A stretch of 64,000 nucleotides of DNA from Tetragenococcus osmophilus (lineage in GTDB: Bacteria > Bacillota > Bacilli > Lactobacillales > Enterococcaceae). Each line of letters starts with the position of its first letter. The first letter of the stretch is position 1. Below are positions 55,743 to 64,000 of this stretch, piece after piece. The stretch covers positions 682,001 to 746,000 of the forward strand of contig NZ_CP027783.1 in the NCBI RefSeq assembly GCF_003795125.1. Direction: 5' to 3'. Below the pieces are notes generated by a model. The model was not told where the DNA came from. It ran no database searches and was given only the letters and a program-made list of their open reading frames with translations. The translations under genes were made by a program, and so were the position numbers.

Positions 55743-57382
55743 GTATGTGTCAAATTTTTTGAGGTCGAATAAAAAATGACCTTTGGGACAGACACTTTTG
55801 TATTTTTTTACCTCACGTTCGTTCGGTTAGACCTCATGATATCTAACAAAAACAAGTTTTTATTAGATATAATTCGGTGTCGTTATTAATTGCTCCAACC
55901 CTTTGGCGAATTGGCCTAAGGGCGCACTTTTGGCTTTTCCTTCGCCGATTTTCCCCTTCAAGGCCCCTTCATGCGTTTGAAAGTTAGGCTTTTTCTGTAC
56001 CCAACGTTTCATGGCTTTCCAACGCTTTTCCTGGGCGACCACGTCGTTAGGAAGAGCTTCATATTGGTTCAACCAACCATCAAATTCTTGGTTTCTTAAA
56101 CTATCAATGACACGAATCATGGCCTGCGCGCCCGTTTTTGTCCATAACCGTCCTTGGCGCTTCATCCGGTAGGTCATCTTCCGATGGGTGCTTTCGATTG
56201 TGCCAATACAAGCTTTGGGATCCACGATTCCTCGGGCTTTCCGAGGTTTTAAATACGGCCAATTCCTTTGAAGATAATGATGGAGTAAGCGTAATTGTTC
56301 CAAGGTTTCAGCTTCCTTTTCTTCGATCAAACTTTCCGAGGTGTCTAAGACAAGCTGGACCTCTGGCCAATTATAATGTTGAATCGCCTGGATCATCCGA
56401 TTTTGAAGTTGCGGGACAAAAGACAGGCGTTCTTTGATTTTCCGATGGACATGATACCGATCACGAAAGTGTTCATGACGTAAACAACCTAAGGAAAGTT
56501 CATCAAACACGGCTTTTTCATAGCCTGAACCACCGTCACTATTGGAAACGACAACGGTATTTGTTAGATCATAATGCGCTTGAATATAGTTCATTATTTC
56601 TTTTTGCGCTTGTTGTCGGTTAAGATGACTGACAAAGTGCGGGGCGATCATTTCCGTGCGATTCCCGACTTTCTGGCTCCCTTCACATACTTGAAAACGA
56701 TGGATTTCTAGCGACTGCTTCTTCTGACCGCCAATCTTCACTCCGTCGCCTTCTAAATATAAATAGGGCACTTTTTTCTTAGAAATGATCCCGTCGTAGC
56801 GACTTTCATGAGTACTTCGCGTCTGAATCAGTTCCCCGGTTTTGACCACCAGTTGTTGCACATTTTGGTGGCTCATACGCCAAGAAGTCAAACAATCAAT
56901 CGCTTGGGAAACGTGACGATAGACCATGATGGACCCCAATTGAGAAACGTTGCGTAGCACAAGAGAACTATAACGGAAGCTCTTTCGAATCCCTAGAAAT
57001 TCATCCAAAGGATAACGAATTTCATTGGCTTGATTTTTCATTCGGCGGCGAACATAGGTCACGGTGCCAAATAAAAAAGTCACCGTTCGTTCACTTTTAC
57101 GATCCACTTGAAAGCCTTCCTTCTTGCATTGGGTCGAAACCTCCGCATCGAGAATTTGAAAAGCAAGTTGTGTTATCGTCGCTAGGAGTTGGGCAAAAAA
57201 GACCATCATGGCTTTTTCCCTTGCTAAAAAATTCGTTTCCTTCTTCATTACTTCAACTAAATCTGTTACAATAGATTCCATAAGAAACCGCCTTTATTCA
57301 TTAGTGCCTGTAAGCCCAATGAATAGAGTAACGGTTTCTTTTTTATTCGTCTAGGGATAACCTCAATAAATTTTACACTTAG
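55743..57382 (-). mobile_element. ISLre2-type insertion sequence with 9-bp target duplication
   Basis: The left end GTATGTGTCAAATTTTTTGAGGT (55743-55765) matches the reverse complement of the right end (57360-57382) at 19 of 23 positions. Outside, TATTTAAGG occurs directly repeated at 55734-55742 and 57383-57391, a clean 9-bp target duplication. The 1640-bp element carries one transposase gene. It inserted between tgt and the DUF975 gene. Confidence 0.93.
55863..57281 (-). CDS. ISLre2/UPF0236-family transposase
   Basis: A 472-residue transposase with the UPF0236 pattern: N-terminal KSERTVTFLFGTVTYVRRRM, the acidic YLYLEGDGVKI, SNSDGGSGYEKAVFDE, the HFRDRYHVHRKIKERL stretch and C-terminal GTIESTHRKMTYRMKRQGRLW. 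Acidic residues in these blocks are likely catalytic. The frame is uninterrupted and both ends of the element are present, so it may be mobile. AGGCGG precedes ATG 57281. Confidence 0.93.
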   Translation of the reverse strand: MESIVTDLVEVMKKETNFLAREKAMMVFFAQLLATITQLAFQILDAEVSTQCKKEGFQVDRKSERTVTFLFGTVTYVRRRMKNQANEIRYPLDEFLGIRKSFRYSSLVLRNVSQLGSIMVYRHVSQAIDCLTSWRMSHQNVQQLVVKTGELIQTRSTHESRYDGIISKKKVPYLYLEGDGVKIGGQKKQSLEIHRFQVCEGSQKVGNRTEMIAPHFVSHLNRQQAQKEIMNYIQAHYDLTNTVVVSNSDGGSGYEKAVFDELSLGCLRHEHFRDRYHVHRKIKERLSFVPQLQNRMIQAIQHYNWPEVQLVLDTSESLIEEKEAETLEQLRLLHHYLQRNWPYLKPRKARGIVDPKACIGTIESTHRKMTYRMKRQGRLWTKTGAQAMIRVIDSLRNQEFDGWLNQYEALPNDVVAQEKRWKAMKRWVQKKPNFQTHEGALKGKIGEGKAKSAPLGQFAKGLEQLITTPNYI

Positions 57383-57475
57383 TATTTAAGGAGCTTCCTA
57401 GTTTTGCTTTTGCCTTGCCTTTGTTATACTGATTATAAAGTAAAGAGAATGAATCATATACCGGAGGAGATAATC

Positions 57476-58177
57476 ATGAAGTCAAATGCTGAATTACGTG
57501 CAGAAGCTAGGCAAACATTGAAAGGAAGGTGGAAAAAAAGCGTCCTAATGACTGTCATCCCTGTTTTGATTACCATTATTGTCATTGCAGCCATTTCGAT
57601 TCCTCTCATACTGTTTTTTGGCCAGTTTTTAAATGAACCAGCTTCTTTTTCTAATAATTATTCTACAGGTGCTGATAATTCTAGTAGTGGTTCTTCTGGT
57701 GTAATTTCAGGTTTGATTACTACTTTTTTCACAGTAGCTATTAGTTGGACATTTTTAGATCTTTTACGCGGCAAAAAAGAAATCATTCGTCCGTTTAAAG
57801 ACGTTTTTCGAACATTTCGTGCGCCTTATGCTTTAGCAGTGCTTGTTATTTACCTGTTAATTACAATTTTCCAATTTTTATGGACGCTGTTACTTATTAT
57901 TCCAGGAATCATCAAAGGCTATTCTTATTCCCAAAGTTACTTTATTTACTATGACACTTATATAGAAACAGGAGAAACTCCACGCTATCTTGATTCAATC
58001 ACAGCGAGTCGTCATTTAATGAACGGCTTTAAAGCCAAATTATTTTTCTTAGATTTAAGTTTTATCGGATGGCATATCCTTTCCCTTCTTACTCTTGGTA
58101 TTGGTTACCTATGGCTAATGCCTTATATCGCCGCTACAAAGGCAGCTTTTTACCGAGAATTGCCTAAAGAAGGATAG
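57476..58177 (+). CDS. DUF975 integral membrane protein
   Basis: A 233-residue protein with a conserved cytoplasmic head (NAELRAEARQTLKGRWKKSVLMTV) and five or six membrane segments; a Ser/Gly/Asn-rich loop lies after the first segment. DUF975 members have no assigned function. GGAGGAGA supports ATG 57476. The IS target duplication ends only about 85 bases upstream, so the IS may have changed its promoter context; TATACT near 57425-57430 could still serve as a -10. Confidence 0.82.
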   Translation: MKSNAELRAEARQTLKGRWKKSVLMTVIPVLITIIVIAAISIPLILFFGQFLNEPASFSNNYSTGADNSSSGSSGVISGLITTFFTVAISWTFLDLLRGKKEIIRPFKDVFRTFRAPYALAVLVIYLLITIFQFLWTLLLIIPGIIKGYSYSQSYFIYYDTYIETGETPRYLDSITASRHLMNGFKAKLFFLDLSFIGWHILSLLTLGIGYLWLMPYIAATKAAFYRELPKEG

Positions 58178-58212
58178 GATTTCTTATTGAGTGTAAAAAA
58201 TATATTTTTTTT

Positions 58213-58248
58213 AGGACAGCACTTATTACAAAGTGTTGTCCTATTTTT
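58213..58248 (+). terminator. Terminator of the DUF975 gene
   Basis: A stem AGGACAGCACTT (58213-58224) with AAGTGTTGTCCT (58231-58242), one G-T pair, followed by ATTTTTA. Confidence 0.92.
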
Positions 58249-58252
58249 ATTG

Positions 58253-58378
58253 ATTGAACATTATACAGCAAAAACAATGTTCATTCGGTAGCTGATTGAA
58301 CATTACAAAACCAAAATGATGTTCATTCGGTAGCTGATTGAACACTATAAAGCCAAAGCAATGTTCATTCAGCAATAA
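58253..58378. repeat. Array C: three 42-bp units of the array A family, inverted
   Basis: ATTGAACA starts at 58253, 58295 and 58337, exactly 42 bp apart. Each unit pairs ATGTTCATTC with (G)ATTGAACAT around GGTAGCTG-type loops and has a purine-rich linker. Read on the opposite strand, arms and pyrimidine-rich linker match array A at 2692-2875. It lies between two terminators. Confidence 0.9.
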
Positions 58379-58428
58379 AAAAACCAAATATTACCCCTAT
58401 TTAACAATAGGTAAGTAATACTTGGCCT
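58378..58428 (-). terminator. Terminator of queA
   Basis: On the minus strand CCAAGTATTACTTACC pairs imperfectly with GGGGTAATATTTGG, followed by TTTTTTTA. Confidence 0.85.
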
Positions 58429-58434
58429 AATTTT

Positions 58435-59466
58435 TTACTTGATAAACATTGCATCGCCAAAACTAAAGAAGCGATACCTTTCTTCTACTGCATGTTGGTA
58501 CGCATTTAAAATATTATCTCTACCAGCAAAGGCACTTACCATCATTACAAGCGTAGATTTAGGTAAATGAAAGTTGGTGGAAAACGTATCAACCACTTTC
58601 CACTGATAGCCGGGAGTTATAAAGATATCTGTCCAACCGCTATCTGCTTTAATTTGTCCATCAAATTTTGTTCCGATTGTTTCAAGTGTACGAATGGACG
58701 TCGTTCCTACAGCGACGATCTTGCCCCCATTATCTCTCACTTGATTCAAACGATCAGCTGAGTCTTCTGTTAAACGATAAAATTCACTATGCATGTCATG
58801 ATCTTCTATATTTTCTACACTAACCGGGCGAAAAGTCCCTAGGCCTACATGCAAAGTTAAATAAACAAGTTCGATTCCTTTTTCTTGTATTTTATTTAAT
58901 AAGTCTTCAGTAAAATGCAGGCCGGCTGTGGGCGCTGCAGCAGAGCCATTTTCTTTGGCATAGACGGTTTGATAACGTTCTGGATCATCCAACTTCGTTT
59001 TAATATAAGGAGGTAGTGGCATTTCTCCTAGAGCTTCCAAATTTTCTAAGAAAATCCCTTCATAACTAAAACGAATCATTCGTCCCCCATGATCGAGTTC
59101 TTCTTCTACCACAGCTCGTAAACGTCCATCCCCAAAACTAATTTGGGTTCCTACTTTCGCGCGTTTAGCTGGTTTAACAAGTGTTTCCCAAGTGTCTCCT
59201 TCTGGATTATTTAAAAGTAATACTTCTAAATGTCCCCCGGTATCCTCTTTTTCCCCGTACAAGCGAGCAGGTAAAACTCGTGTATCATTCATAACTAGGG
59301 CATCTCCGGGATTTAATTCATCGATAATATCATAAAAATGCTTGTCTTGCGTATTTCCAGTCTTTGAATCTAATACCAATAAACGAGAACTTGCTCGATC
59401 AGTTAGTGGTGTTTGAGCAATTAGTTCTTCAGGCAAGTCAAAATCAAAATCTTCTGTTGTTAACAT
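58435..59466 (-). CDS. queA: S-adenosylmethionine:tRNA ribosyltransferase-isomerase
   Basis: Transfers and isomerises the ribosyl group of SAM onto preQ1-tRNA to make epoxyqueuosine. 343 residues with [56 protein letters not shown] and [10 protein letters not shown], all family hallmarks. ATG 59466 is preferred over GTG 59475. Normally followed by tgt, here 2.8 kb away. Confidence 0.96.
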   Translation of the reverse strand: MLTTEDFDFDLPEELIAQTPLTDRASSRLLVLDSKTGNTQDKHFYDIIDELNPGDALVMNDTRVLPARLYGEKEDTGGHLEVLLLNNPEGDTWETLVKPAKRAKVGTQISFGDGRLRAVVEEELDHGGRMIRFSYEGIFLENLEALGEMPLPPYIKTKLDDPERYQTVYAKENGSAAAPTAGLHFTEDLLNKIQEKGIELVYLTLHVGLGTFRPVSVENIEDHDMHSEFYRLTEDSADRLNQVRDNGGKIVAVGTTSIRTLETIGTKFDGQIKADSGWTDIFITPGYQWKVVDTFSTNFHLPKSTLVMMVSAFAGRDNILNAYQHAVEERYRFFSFGDAMFIK

Positions 59467-59554
59467 TATTTTCACTCTTTTCTAAACGATCTGTTACACA
59501 TTTTAGCACTTTTTTACTTTGCTTCAAAGATTACTGATTTATATAAAAAAAATA

Positions 59555-59563
59555 TGTTATAAT
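59555..59563 (+). promoter_or_regulatory. Extended -10 promoter of the opuC leader
   Basis: TGTTATAAT is a perfect extended -10 element; no strong -35 is seen. It would start a leader of about 355 bases before opuCA. Confidence 0.55.
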
Positions 59564-59579
59564 AAAAATATAGAATTCC

Positions 59580-59665
59580 TCTATGGCAAACGAAAGGCTA
59601 TCTTTGGATAATTTTTAAGTTATATTATATAAAAGATAGAAAGAATTGAAAGCGATGCCAAGGGA
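59580..59665 (+). ncRNA. Candidate structured element in the opuC leader
   Basis: TGGCA (59584-59588) pairs with TGCCA (59656-59660) as a closing stem; inside, CTATCTTT pairs with AAAGATAG (ending 59639). The unpaired AACGAAAGG and GAATTGAAAGCGA stretches look like a conserved junction. I do not recognise a known riboswitch class. ATGGCAA also recurs at 59895-59901 and TTGCCAT at 59814-59820. Confidence 0.4.
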
Positions 59666-59672
59666 GAAGGTG

Positions 59673-59774
59673 ATGCAAATTCCATTAACAAAATCAACCT
59701 ATTGTACATCGGAGTATACACACGTTGCATATTCACTTACTATATATAAGTATTTAGCAAATTATCATATGTAA
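59673..59774 (+). CDS. Possible 33-codon upstream ORF in the opuC leader
   Basis: ATG 59673 is six bases after AAGGGAG and opens 33 codons (start MQIPLTKSTYCTSEYTHV, then YSLTIYKYLANYHM) rich in Tyr and Thr. An in-frame ATG at 59655 would add six codons. It ends 150 bases before opuCA. A regulatory leader peptide or a chance frame; the ribosome site favours translation. Confidence 0.4.
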   Translation: MQIPLTKSTYCTSEYTHVAYSLTIYKYLANYHM

Positions 59775-59926
59775 AAGCCAATTTTTCGTTCGTAAATTGT
59801 ATTTATAAAACCTTGCCATATCATTAAATGTTTGCTTTTTTGAGTTTAACTGTTGTATTTTTCTTGTTTTTTATGCATACTATATATTATAGCCATGGCA
59901 AATAAAAATTTTTGAGGGTGAAAAAA

Positions 59927-61100
59927 TTGATTGAATTTCAAGATGTATCAAAAATCTATAAGGGTGGCAAAAAAAGCTGTCGATGATATTTCTTTTACAG
60001 TTGAAACAGGCGAAATGGCTTGTTTAATTGGTACAAGTGGTAGCGGAAAAACAACAACGATGCGAATGATCAATCGTATGACTGATCCCACCAATGGGAA
60101 AATTTTGATTGACAGTCAAGATATCACAGATATCAATCCGGTAGAATTACGGCGCAAAATTGGTTATGTGATCCAAAATATTGGCTTAATGCCACACATG
60201 ACTATCCGTGAAAATATCACTGTGGTGCCAAAGTTATTAAAGATTCCACAAGAGGAACGAAATAAAACGGCTGAACGTTTGATTAAATTAGTAGAGATGC
60301 CAGAAGAAATGTTAGACCGTTATCCTAATGAGTTATCTGGCGGACAGCAGCAAAGAATTGGTGTTATACGAGCTTTAGCAGCTGACCAAGATATTATTTT
60401 GATGGATGAACCTTTTGGCGCACTCGATCCCATTACCCGTGATTCTTTACAGGATTTAATTAAAGATTTGAACAAACGATTGGAAAAGACCATTATTTTT
60501 GTAACCCATGATATGGACGAAGCGTTAAAGTTAGCGGATCATGTGGCTATTATGAGTGAAGGCAAGGTTATCCAATATGATACTCCAGAAAATATCTTAC
60601 AGCAGCCAGCAGATGATTTTGTAAAAGAACTTATCGGTGAAGACCGTCTAATGCAGGCTCAACCAGATAATACTTTAGTAAAAGATGTAATGACAACAGC
60701 AGTTACAATTACTTCAGAAAAATCATTACAAGAAGCCATTACTTTAATGCGTGAAAAAAGAGTAGATACTTTACTAGTAACAGATAATCGTGAAATTTTA
60801 AAAGGTTTTATCGATATCGAAACCATTAACCGAAGAAACGATCAAACAACAAGTGTAGGAGATATTCTAAAAACAAACGTCTCCCCGGTTAAAGAAAATA
60901 CGCTTTTGCGTAATACCTTACAACGGATCTTAAAACGTGGGCTAAAATATGTCCCCGTCGTTGATAATGAACAGCGTGTAGTCGGTATTTTAACACGTGC
61001 TTCACTAGTAGATATTGTCTACGACGTATTATGGGGAGAAGAGCAGTCTATTAAAGACGCCGTTGAGTCCTTTAAGCCAGAAGAAACAAAGGAGGTCTAA
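59927..61100 (+). CDS. opuCA: OpuCA-type osmoprotectant ABC ATPase, apparent frameshift near the start
   Basis: ATPase of a glycine betaine/carnitine/choline importer. From TTG 59927 (GAGGGTG upstream) the frame reads MIEFQDVSKIYKGGKK and then shifts at an A7 tract (59969-59975); with six A residues it would continue AVDDISFTVETGE. The remaining frame (also openable from TTG 59931) is intact to the stop: Walker A GTSGSGKTTTMRM, signature LSGGQQQRIGVIRALA, Walker B IILMDEPFGALDP, and two C-terminal CBS domains (about 255-375), which in OpuC-type ATPases sense ionic strength or nucleotides. Translation from 59931 would only replace the first strand, so the protein may still be made. Cause (mutation, slippage, sequencing error) is open. 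Confidence 0.88.
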
Positions 61101-61103
61101 ATC

Positions 61104-61745
61104 ATGCAAGCCTTCTTTTCAGAATATGGTTCCCAATTAATGGGTAATCTACTTGAGCATATCATTATTTCCTTTATGTCACTTCTTTTAGGCGCACTAG
61201 TAGCTATTCCTCTAGGCATTTTATTGACGAGAACAGACAAAATCGCAGGCGTCGTCATTAGTATTGCAAGTGCTTTGCAAACGATTCCCGCCCTTGCTTT
61301 ATTGACCTTAATGATTCCTTTTCTAGGAGTCGGCCGTGCTCCTGCAATTGTCGCATTATTTATTTACTCTTTACTTCCAATTTTACGTAACACTTATATT
61401 GGTGTACAAAACGTAGACCCAAATTATGTGGACGTTGCTAAAGGGATGGGGATGACAAATATTCAATCCATTCTCAGAGTTGAACTACCCATAGCAGTAC
61501 CTACGATTATGGCCGGCGTCCGGCTAGCAGCTACTTATGTTATTGCTTGGGCCACACTTGCTTCTTATATAGGCGCTGGCGGTTTAGGGGTTCTTATTTT
61601 CAGTGGGCTAGACAACTATCAACCAGAATTAATTATTGGCGGTACAATTCCTGCCATTTTATTGGCAATCCTTGCCGACTACTTACTTGAAAAACTAGAG
61701 AACTTCCTTACTCCAATCGCTTTAAGGGGGGAAAGTGAACAATGA
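61104..61745 (+). CDS. opuCB: OpuC-type osmoprotectant permease subunit
   Basis: A 213-residue ABC permease with about five or six membrane segments (HIIISFMSLLLGALVAIPLGILL, QTIPALALLTLMIPFLG) and the cytoplasmic coupling loop DVAKGMGMTNIQSILRVELPIAVPTIMAG that contacts the ATPase. AAAGGAGG lies before ATG 61104, three bases after the opuCA stop. Pairs with opuCD in the transporter. Confidence 0.94.
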   Translation: MQAFFSEYGSQLMGNLLEHIIISFMSLLLGALVAIPLGILLTRTDKIAGVVISIASALQTIPALALLTLMIPFLGVGRAPAIVALFIYSLLPILRNTYIGVQNVDPNYVDVAKGMGMTNIQSILRVELPIAVPTIMAGVRLAATYVIAWATLASYIGAGGLGVLIFSGLDNYQPELIIGGTIPAILLAILADYLLEKLENFLTPIALRGESEQ

Positions 61746-62662
61746 AAAAGATAAAAAAAGTTCTTTTATTACTTGGTGGACTTCTTTTATTAGCTGCTTG
61801 TTCTTTTCCAGGTTTAGCGTCCAATCAATCCGAAGATACTGTTGCCATTACAGGAGGCATCACCACCGAATCACAAATTTTAGCTAGTATAGTTGCTGGT
61901 ATGGTAGAACATTATACAGATAAACAAACTACGATTATTAATAATTTAGGGACAACCAATATCAATCATGAAGCCATGATGAATAACGATGCCGATATTT
62001 CTTCTACTCGCTATACTGGAACAGACGTTGCCTCTACTTTACAGTTATCTCCAGAAAAAGACCCTGCTAAAGCATTAGATATTGTAAAAAAAGAGTTCAA
62101 AGATCGTTATAACCAACTTTGGTTAGATTCTTACGGTTTTGATAATACTTACGTTTTTCTAGTACGAAAAGATACAGCAGAAAAATATAATTTAGAAAAA
62201 GTGAGTGACTTAGAAGATGTGGCAGATGAATTAAGTGTAGGGGCCGACCGCGCGTGGATGACACGTGAAGGCGATGGTTATCCTGGCTTTACACAAGAAT
62301 ACGGTTTTGAGTTCGGTTCAATTTTCCCCATGCAAATTGGTTTGGTTTATGATGCTGTAGCAGCTCATCGCATGGATGTTGTACTAGGTTACTCAACCGA
62401 TGGACGGATTGCAAGTTATGACCTTGTAATGCTAGAAGACGACCGTCAATTTTTCCCACCGTATGATGCATCTCCTATTATCAACGAGGAGCTAGCCCAA
62501 AGAGACCCTGAAGTCAAAGACGCACTCGAGCGTTTAGCAGACAAAATTGATACAGAAACGATGCAAAAATTAAATTATCAGTCTGACAATAATCTAGTTG
62601 AACCCTCCATTGTAGCGCAGCGTTTCTTAGAACAACATAACTATTTCGAAGGTGAGGAGTGA
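61742..62662 (+). CDS. opuCC: OpuC-type osmoprotectant-binding lipoprotein
   Basis: A 306-residue extracytoplasmic binding protein with a lipoprotein signal (KKVLLLLGGLLLLAAC, Cys20) and the OpuAC/OpuC fold: ITGGITTESQILASIVAGM, STRYTGTDVAS, YGFDNTYVFLVRKDTAE, MDVVLGYSTDGRIASYDLVMLEDD. Aromatic residues for the quaternary ammonium cage are present but were not mapped. Overlaps opuCB by four bases. Confidence 0.93.
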   Translation: MKKIKKVLLLLGGLLLLAACSFPGLASNQSEDTVAITGGITTESQILASIVAGMVEHYTDKQTTIINNLGTTNINHEAMMNNDADISSTRYTGTDVASTLQLSPEKDPAKALDIVKKEFKDRYNQLWLDSYGFDNTYVFLVRKDTAEKYNLEKVSDLEDVADELSVGADRAWMTREGDGYPGFTQEYGFEFGSIFPMQIGLVYDAVAAHRMDVVLGYSTDGRIASYDLVMLEDDRQFFPPYDASPIINEELAQRDPEVKDALERLADKIDTETMQKLNYQSDNNLVEPSIVAQRFLEQHNYFEGEE

Positions 62663-62668
62663 TAAAAA

Positions 62669-63340
62669 ATGGATATGAGTCAAATGAATCTAATGGAACA
62701 ATTTATTTACTACTTTCAAGAAAATGGAAGTTACGTTTTTTCTCAGTTTATTCGTCACTTCTTAATTTCGGTTTATGGCGTGTTGTTTGCTGCAATCATA
62801 GGGGTTCCTATTGGCATTATTATCGCTAAACGTAGAACATTAGCCAGCTGGGTGGTCCGTGTTTCAAACATCATCCAAACGGTTCCTCACCTAGCTATGG
62901 TTTCTATGCTAATGTTTGCCTTTGGACTTGGAGTAAATGTGGTAATTATCACTGTATTTTTATATTCATTATTACCGATTATTAAAAATACATATACTGG
63001 TATGACGCAAGTAGACAAAAATGCTTTGGACGTTGGTAAGGGAATGGGTATGACCGCCTGGCAACGACTTTACATGATCGAATTTCCACTGGCCATTTCC
63101 GTCATTATGGCTGGCGTCCGCAATGCTTTGGTTGTAGCTATCGGAATTACCGCCATTGGTACTTTTGTCGGTGCTGGTGGTTTAGGCGATATTATTGTGC
63201 GTGGAACCAATGCAACGGACGGCGCCGCAATCATACTTGCTGGTGCTTTGCCAACGGCTTTAATGTCTATTTTAACCGATTGGTTACTTGGCCTAATCGA
63301 ACACCAGTTAGATCCGTCAAGTCGTACAAGCAAAAGTTAA
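62669..63340 (+). CDS. opuCD: OpuC-type osmoprotectant permease subunit
   Basis: Second permease of the importer, 223 residues, with HFLISVYGVLFAAIIGVPIGIIIAKRR, NIIQTVPHLAMVSMLMFAFGLG and the coupling loop DVGKGMGMTAWQRLYMIEFPLAISVIMAG, clearly paralogous to OpuCB. GGTGAGGAG precedes ATG 62669. Last gene of the operon. Confidence 0.94.
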   Translation: MDMSQMNLMEQFIYYFQENGSYVFSQFIRHFLISVYGVLFAAIIGVPIGIIIAKRRTLASWVVRVSNIIQTVPHLAMVSMLMFAFGLGVNVVIITVFLYSLLPIIKNTYTGMTQVDKNALDVGKGMGMTAWQRLYMIEFPLAISVIMAGVRNALVVAIGITAIGTFVGAGGLGDIIVRGTNATDGAAIILAGALPTALMSILTDWLLGLIEHQLDPSSRTSKS

Positions 63341-63377
63341 ACAGTAACATTAAAGCCATTTACATTAAATCATAAAG

Positions 63378-63440
63378 AAACCATATGACTTTGCATTCAT
63401 TACAGTTAATGAAATGTTAGCCATATGGTTTTTTGTTTTT
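63378..63440 (+). terminator. Terminator of the opuC operon
   Basis: AAACCATATG (63378-63387) pairs with CATATGGTTT (63422-63431) around a loop with an inner TTCATT/AATGAA stem; TTTTTTGTTTTT follows. Confidence 0.85.
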
Positions 63441-63444
63441 GAAC

Positions 63445-64000
63445 TTATGTGTCTTTACTCATCTCATGATTTTTTTTAGCAGCAGCTTCAACGGCCTTCA
63501 TAACATCAGCCCGAAAATTATTTTCTTCTAAAGCCTTTACAGCAGCAATCGTTGTACCTTTGGGTGAAGTTACTTCATCTTTTAGCTCTCCAGGATGCTT
63601 ACCTGTTTCTGCCACCATTTTAGCAGCTCCTAGGACTGCTTGAGCGGCAAACTCATAAGCATCAGCACGCGCTAGCCCTTCTGAAACGGCCCCATCCGCT
63701 AAAGCTTCTATAAATAAATAAACATAGGCTGGTGCAGACCCAGAAACACCCACGACTGCATCTATGACTTCTTCTGAAACAACTTTTGCCTTACCAAAAC
63801 TATTAAATACCTCTACTACAAATTGCGTCTGTTCAGAAGGAACAAGCTCATTAGGAGAGATAGATGACATTGCTTGTTGTATCGTTGCAGGAGTGTTAGG
63901 CATAGCACGAATAATTTTTTGTGGACCAGTTAAAGCTGCAATCTGTCGGATACTTACTCCTGCTGCAACTGAAATAAGTAAATGTTCTTTTGTTAAATAT
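63445..64000 (-). CDS. proC: Pyrroline-5-carboxylate reductase (C-terminal part, runs off the window)
   Basis: NAD(P)H enzyme that makes proline from pyrroline-5-carboxylate. The visible 184 codons are in frame from the right edge (YLTKEHLLISVAAGVSIRQI) through VRAMPNTPA-type IIRAMPNTPATIQQAMSS and the C-terminal signature VVGVSGSAPAYVYLFIEALADGAVSEGLARADAYEFAAQAVLG. The N-terminal dinucleotide fold lies beyond base 64000. Internal ATG 63903 is not the true start. Proline and OpuC substrates are both osmolytes, so the neighbourhood may be functional. Confidence 0.95.
   Translation of the reverse strand, partial: YLTKEHLLISVAAGVSIRQIAALTGPQKIIRAMPNTPATIQQAMSSISPNELVPSEQTQFVVEVFNSFGKAKVVSEEVIDAVVGVSGSAPAYVYLFIEALADGAVSEGLARADAYEFAAQAVLGAAKMVAETGKHPGELKDEVTSPKGTTIAAVKALEENNFRADVMKAVEAAAKKNHEMSKDT

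Noticed and set aside
59580-59665. Assigning the opuC leader to a c-di-GMP (GEMM) or ydaO-type riboswitch
   Set aside because: Only the short GGCAAAC/GAAAGG stretch recalls GEMM; the GACGCAAAGCC core and the ydaO pseudo-symmetric core are absent.

Overview
This AT-rich window is a chromosomal segment from a Gram-positive lactic coccus. Gene families and order point to the Enterococcaceae: NADH peroxidase and water-forming NADH oxidase of enterococcal/streptococcal type, phosphoketolase, the mevalonate pathway, a hisS-aspS pair behind a T-box, infC-rpmI-rplT behind an L20-type leader, a full comG operon, and rlmH next to htrA. An ISLre2-type insertion sequence and an OpuC-type osmolyte importer make Tetragenococcus my best guess; that is inference from family resemblance, not a database result.

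Layout. 1-5.4 kb: NADH peroxidase, a NERD-domain protein with a zinc-ribbon tail, an array of 42-bp inverted-repeat units, and phosphoketolase. 5.4-12 kb: a DinB-fold protein, a group IIC-like intron just behind the trxA terminator, and a compact thiol-redox operon (trxB, ohrR-like, gpx, trxA), with apbE and a MagIII-like DNA glycosylase upstream. 12-24 kb: an AtuA/DUF4387 pair, uvrC, msrA, rlmH and htrA with a dense DnaA-box cluster between them, the ytoP-ytpP-uspA-ytpR group, a second (41-bp) repeat array, a PepSY-like protein and pepV. 24-34 kb: NAD(P)HX dehydratase, ackA, a methyltransferase, the seven-gene comG operon, an OatA-like acyltransferase and a YitT protein. 34-41 kb: T-box-hisS-aspS, a thioesterase, a 55-residue small gene, an ArAE-type transporter broken by a frameshift, and the translation operon infC-rpmI-rplT. 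41-54 kb: an orphan OppA-like lipoprotein, a PucR-type regulator divergent from two tandem cytosine-deaminase-like amidohydrolases, water-forming NADH oxidase, a deoxynucleoside kinase, and a tightly overlapped mevalonate operon (mvk-mvaD-pmk-fni). 54-64 kb: yajC and tgt, separated from queA by an IS element (terminal inverted repeats and a 9-bp target duplication are visible) and a DUF975 gene; a third repeat array; a long structured leader and the opuC operon, whose first gene carries an apparent +1 shift in an A7 tract; and the C-terminal part of proC.

How it works together. Much of the window serves oxygen and thiol stress in a catalase-poor fermenter: Npr and Nox consume NADH and oxygen or peroxide; trxB/trxA/gpx/msrA repair thiols and sulfoxides. 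Energy metabolism is represented by Xfp (acetyl phosphate) and AckA (ATP from acetyl phosphate). OpuC serves osmotic adaptation.

Most unusual signals: three intergenic arrays of 41/42-bp units with the same inverted-repeat-plus-linker design but different arm sequences at the 21.7-kb locus; a DnaA-box cluster between rlmH and htrA far from any dnaA; a structured opuC leader with a possible 33-codon ORF; and two homopolymer frameshifts in otherwise intact transporter genes.
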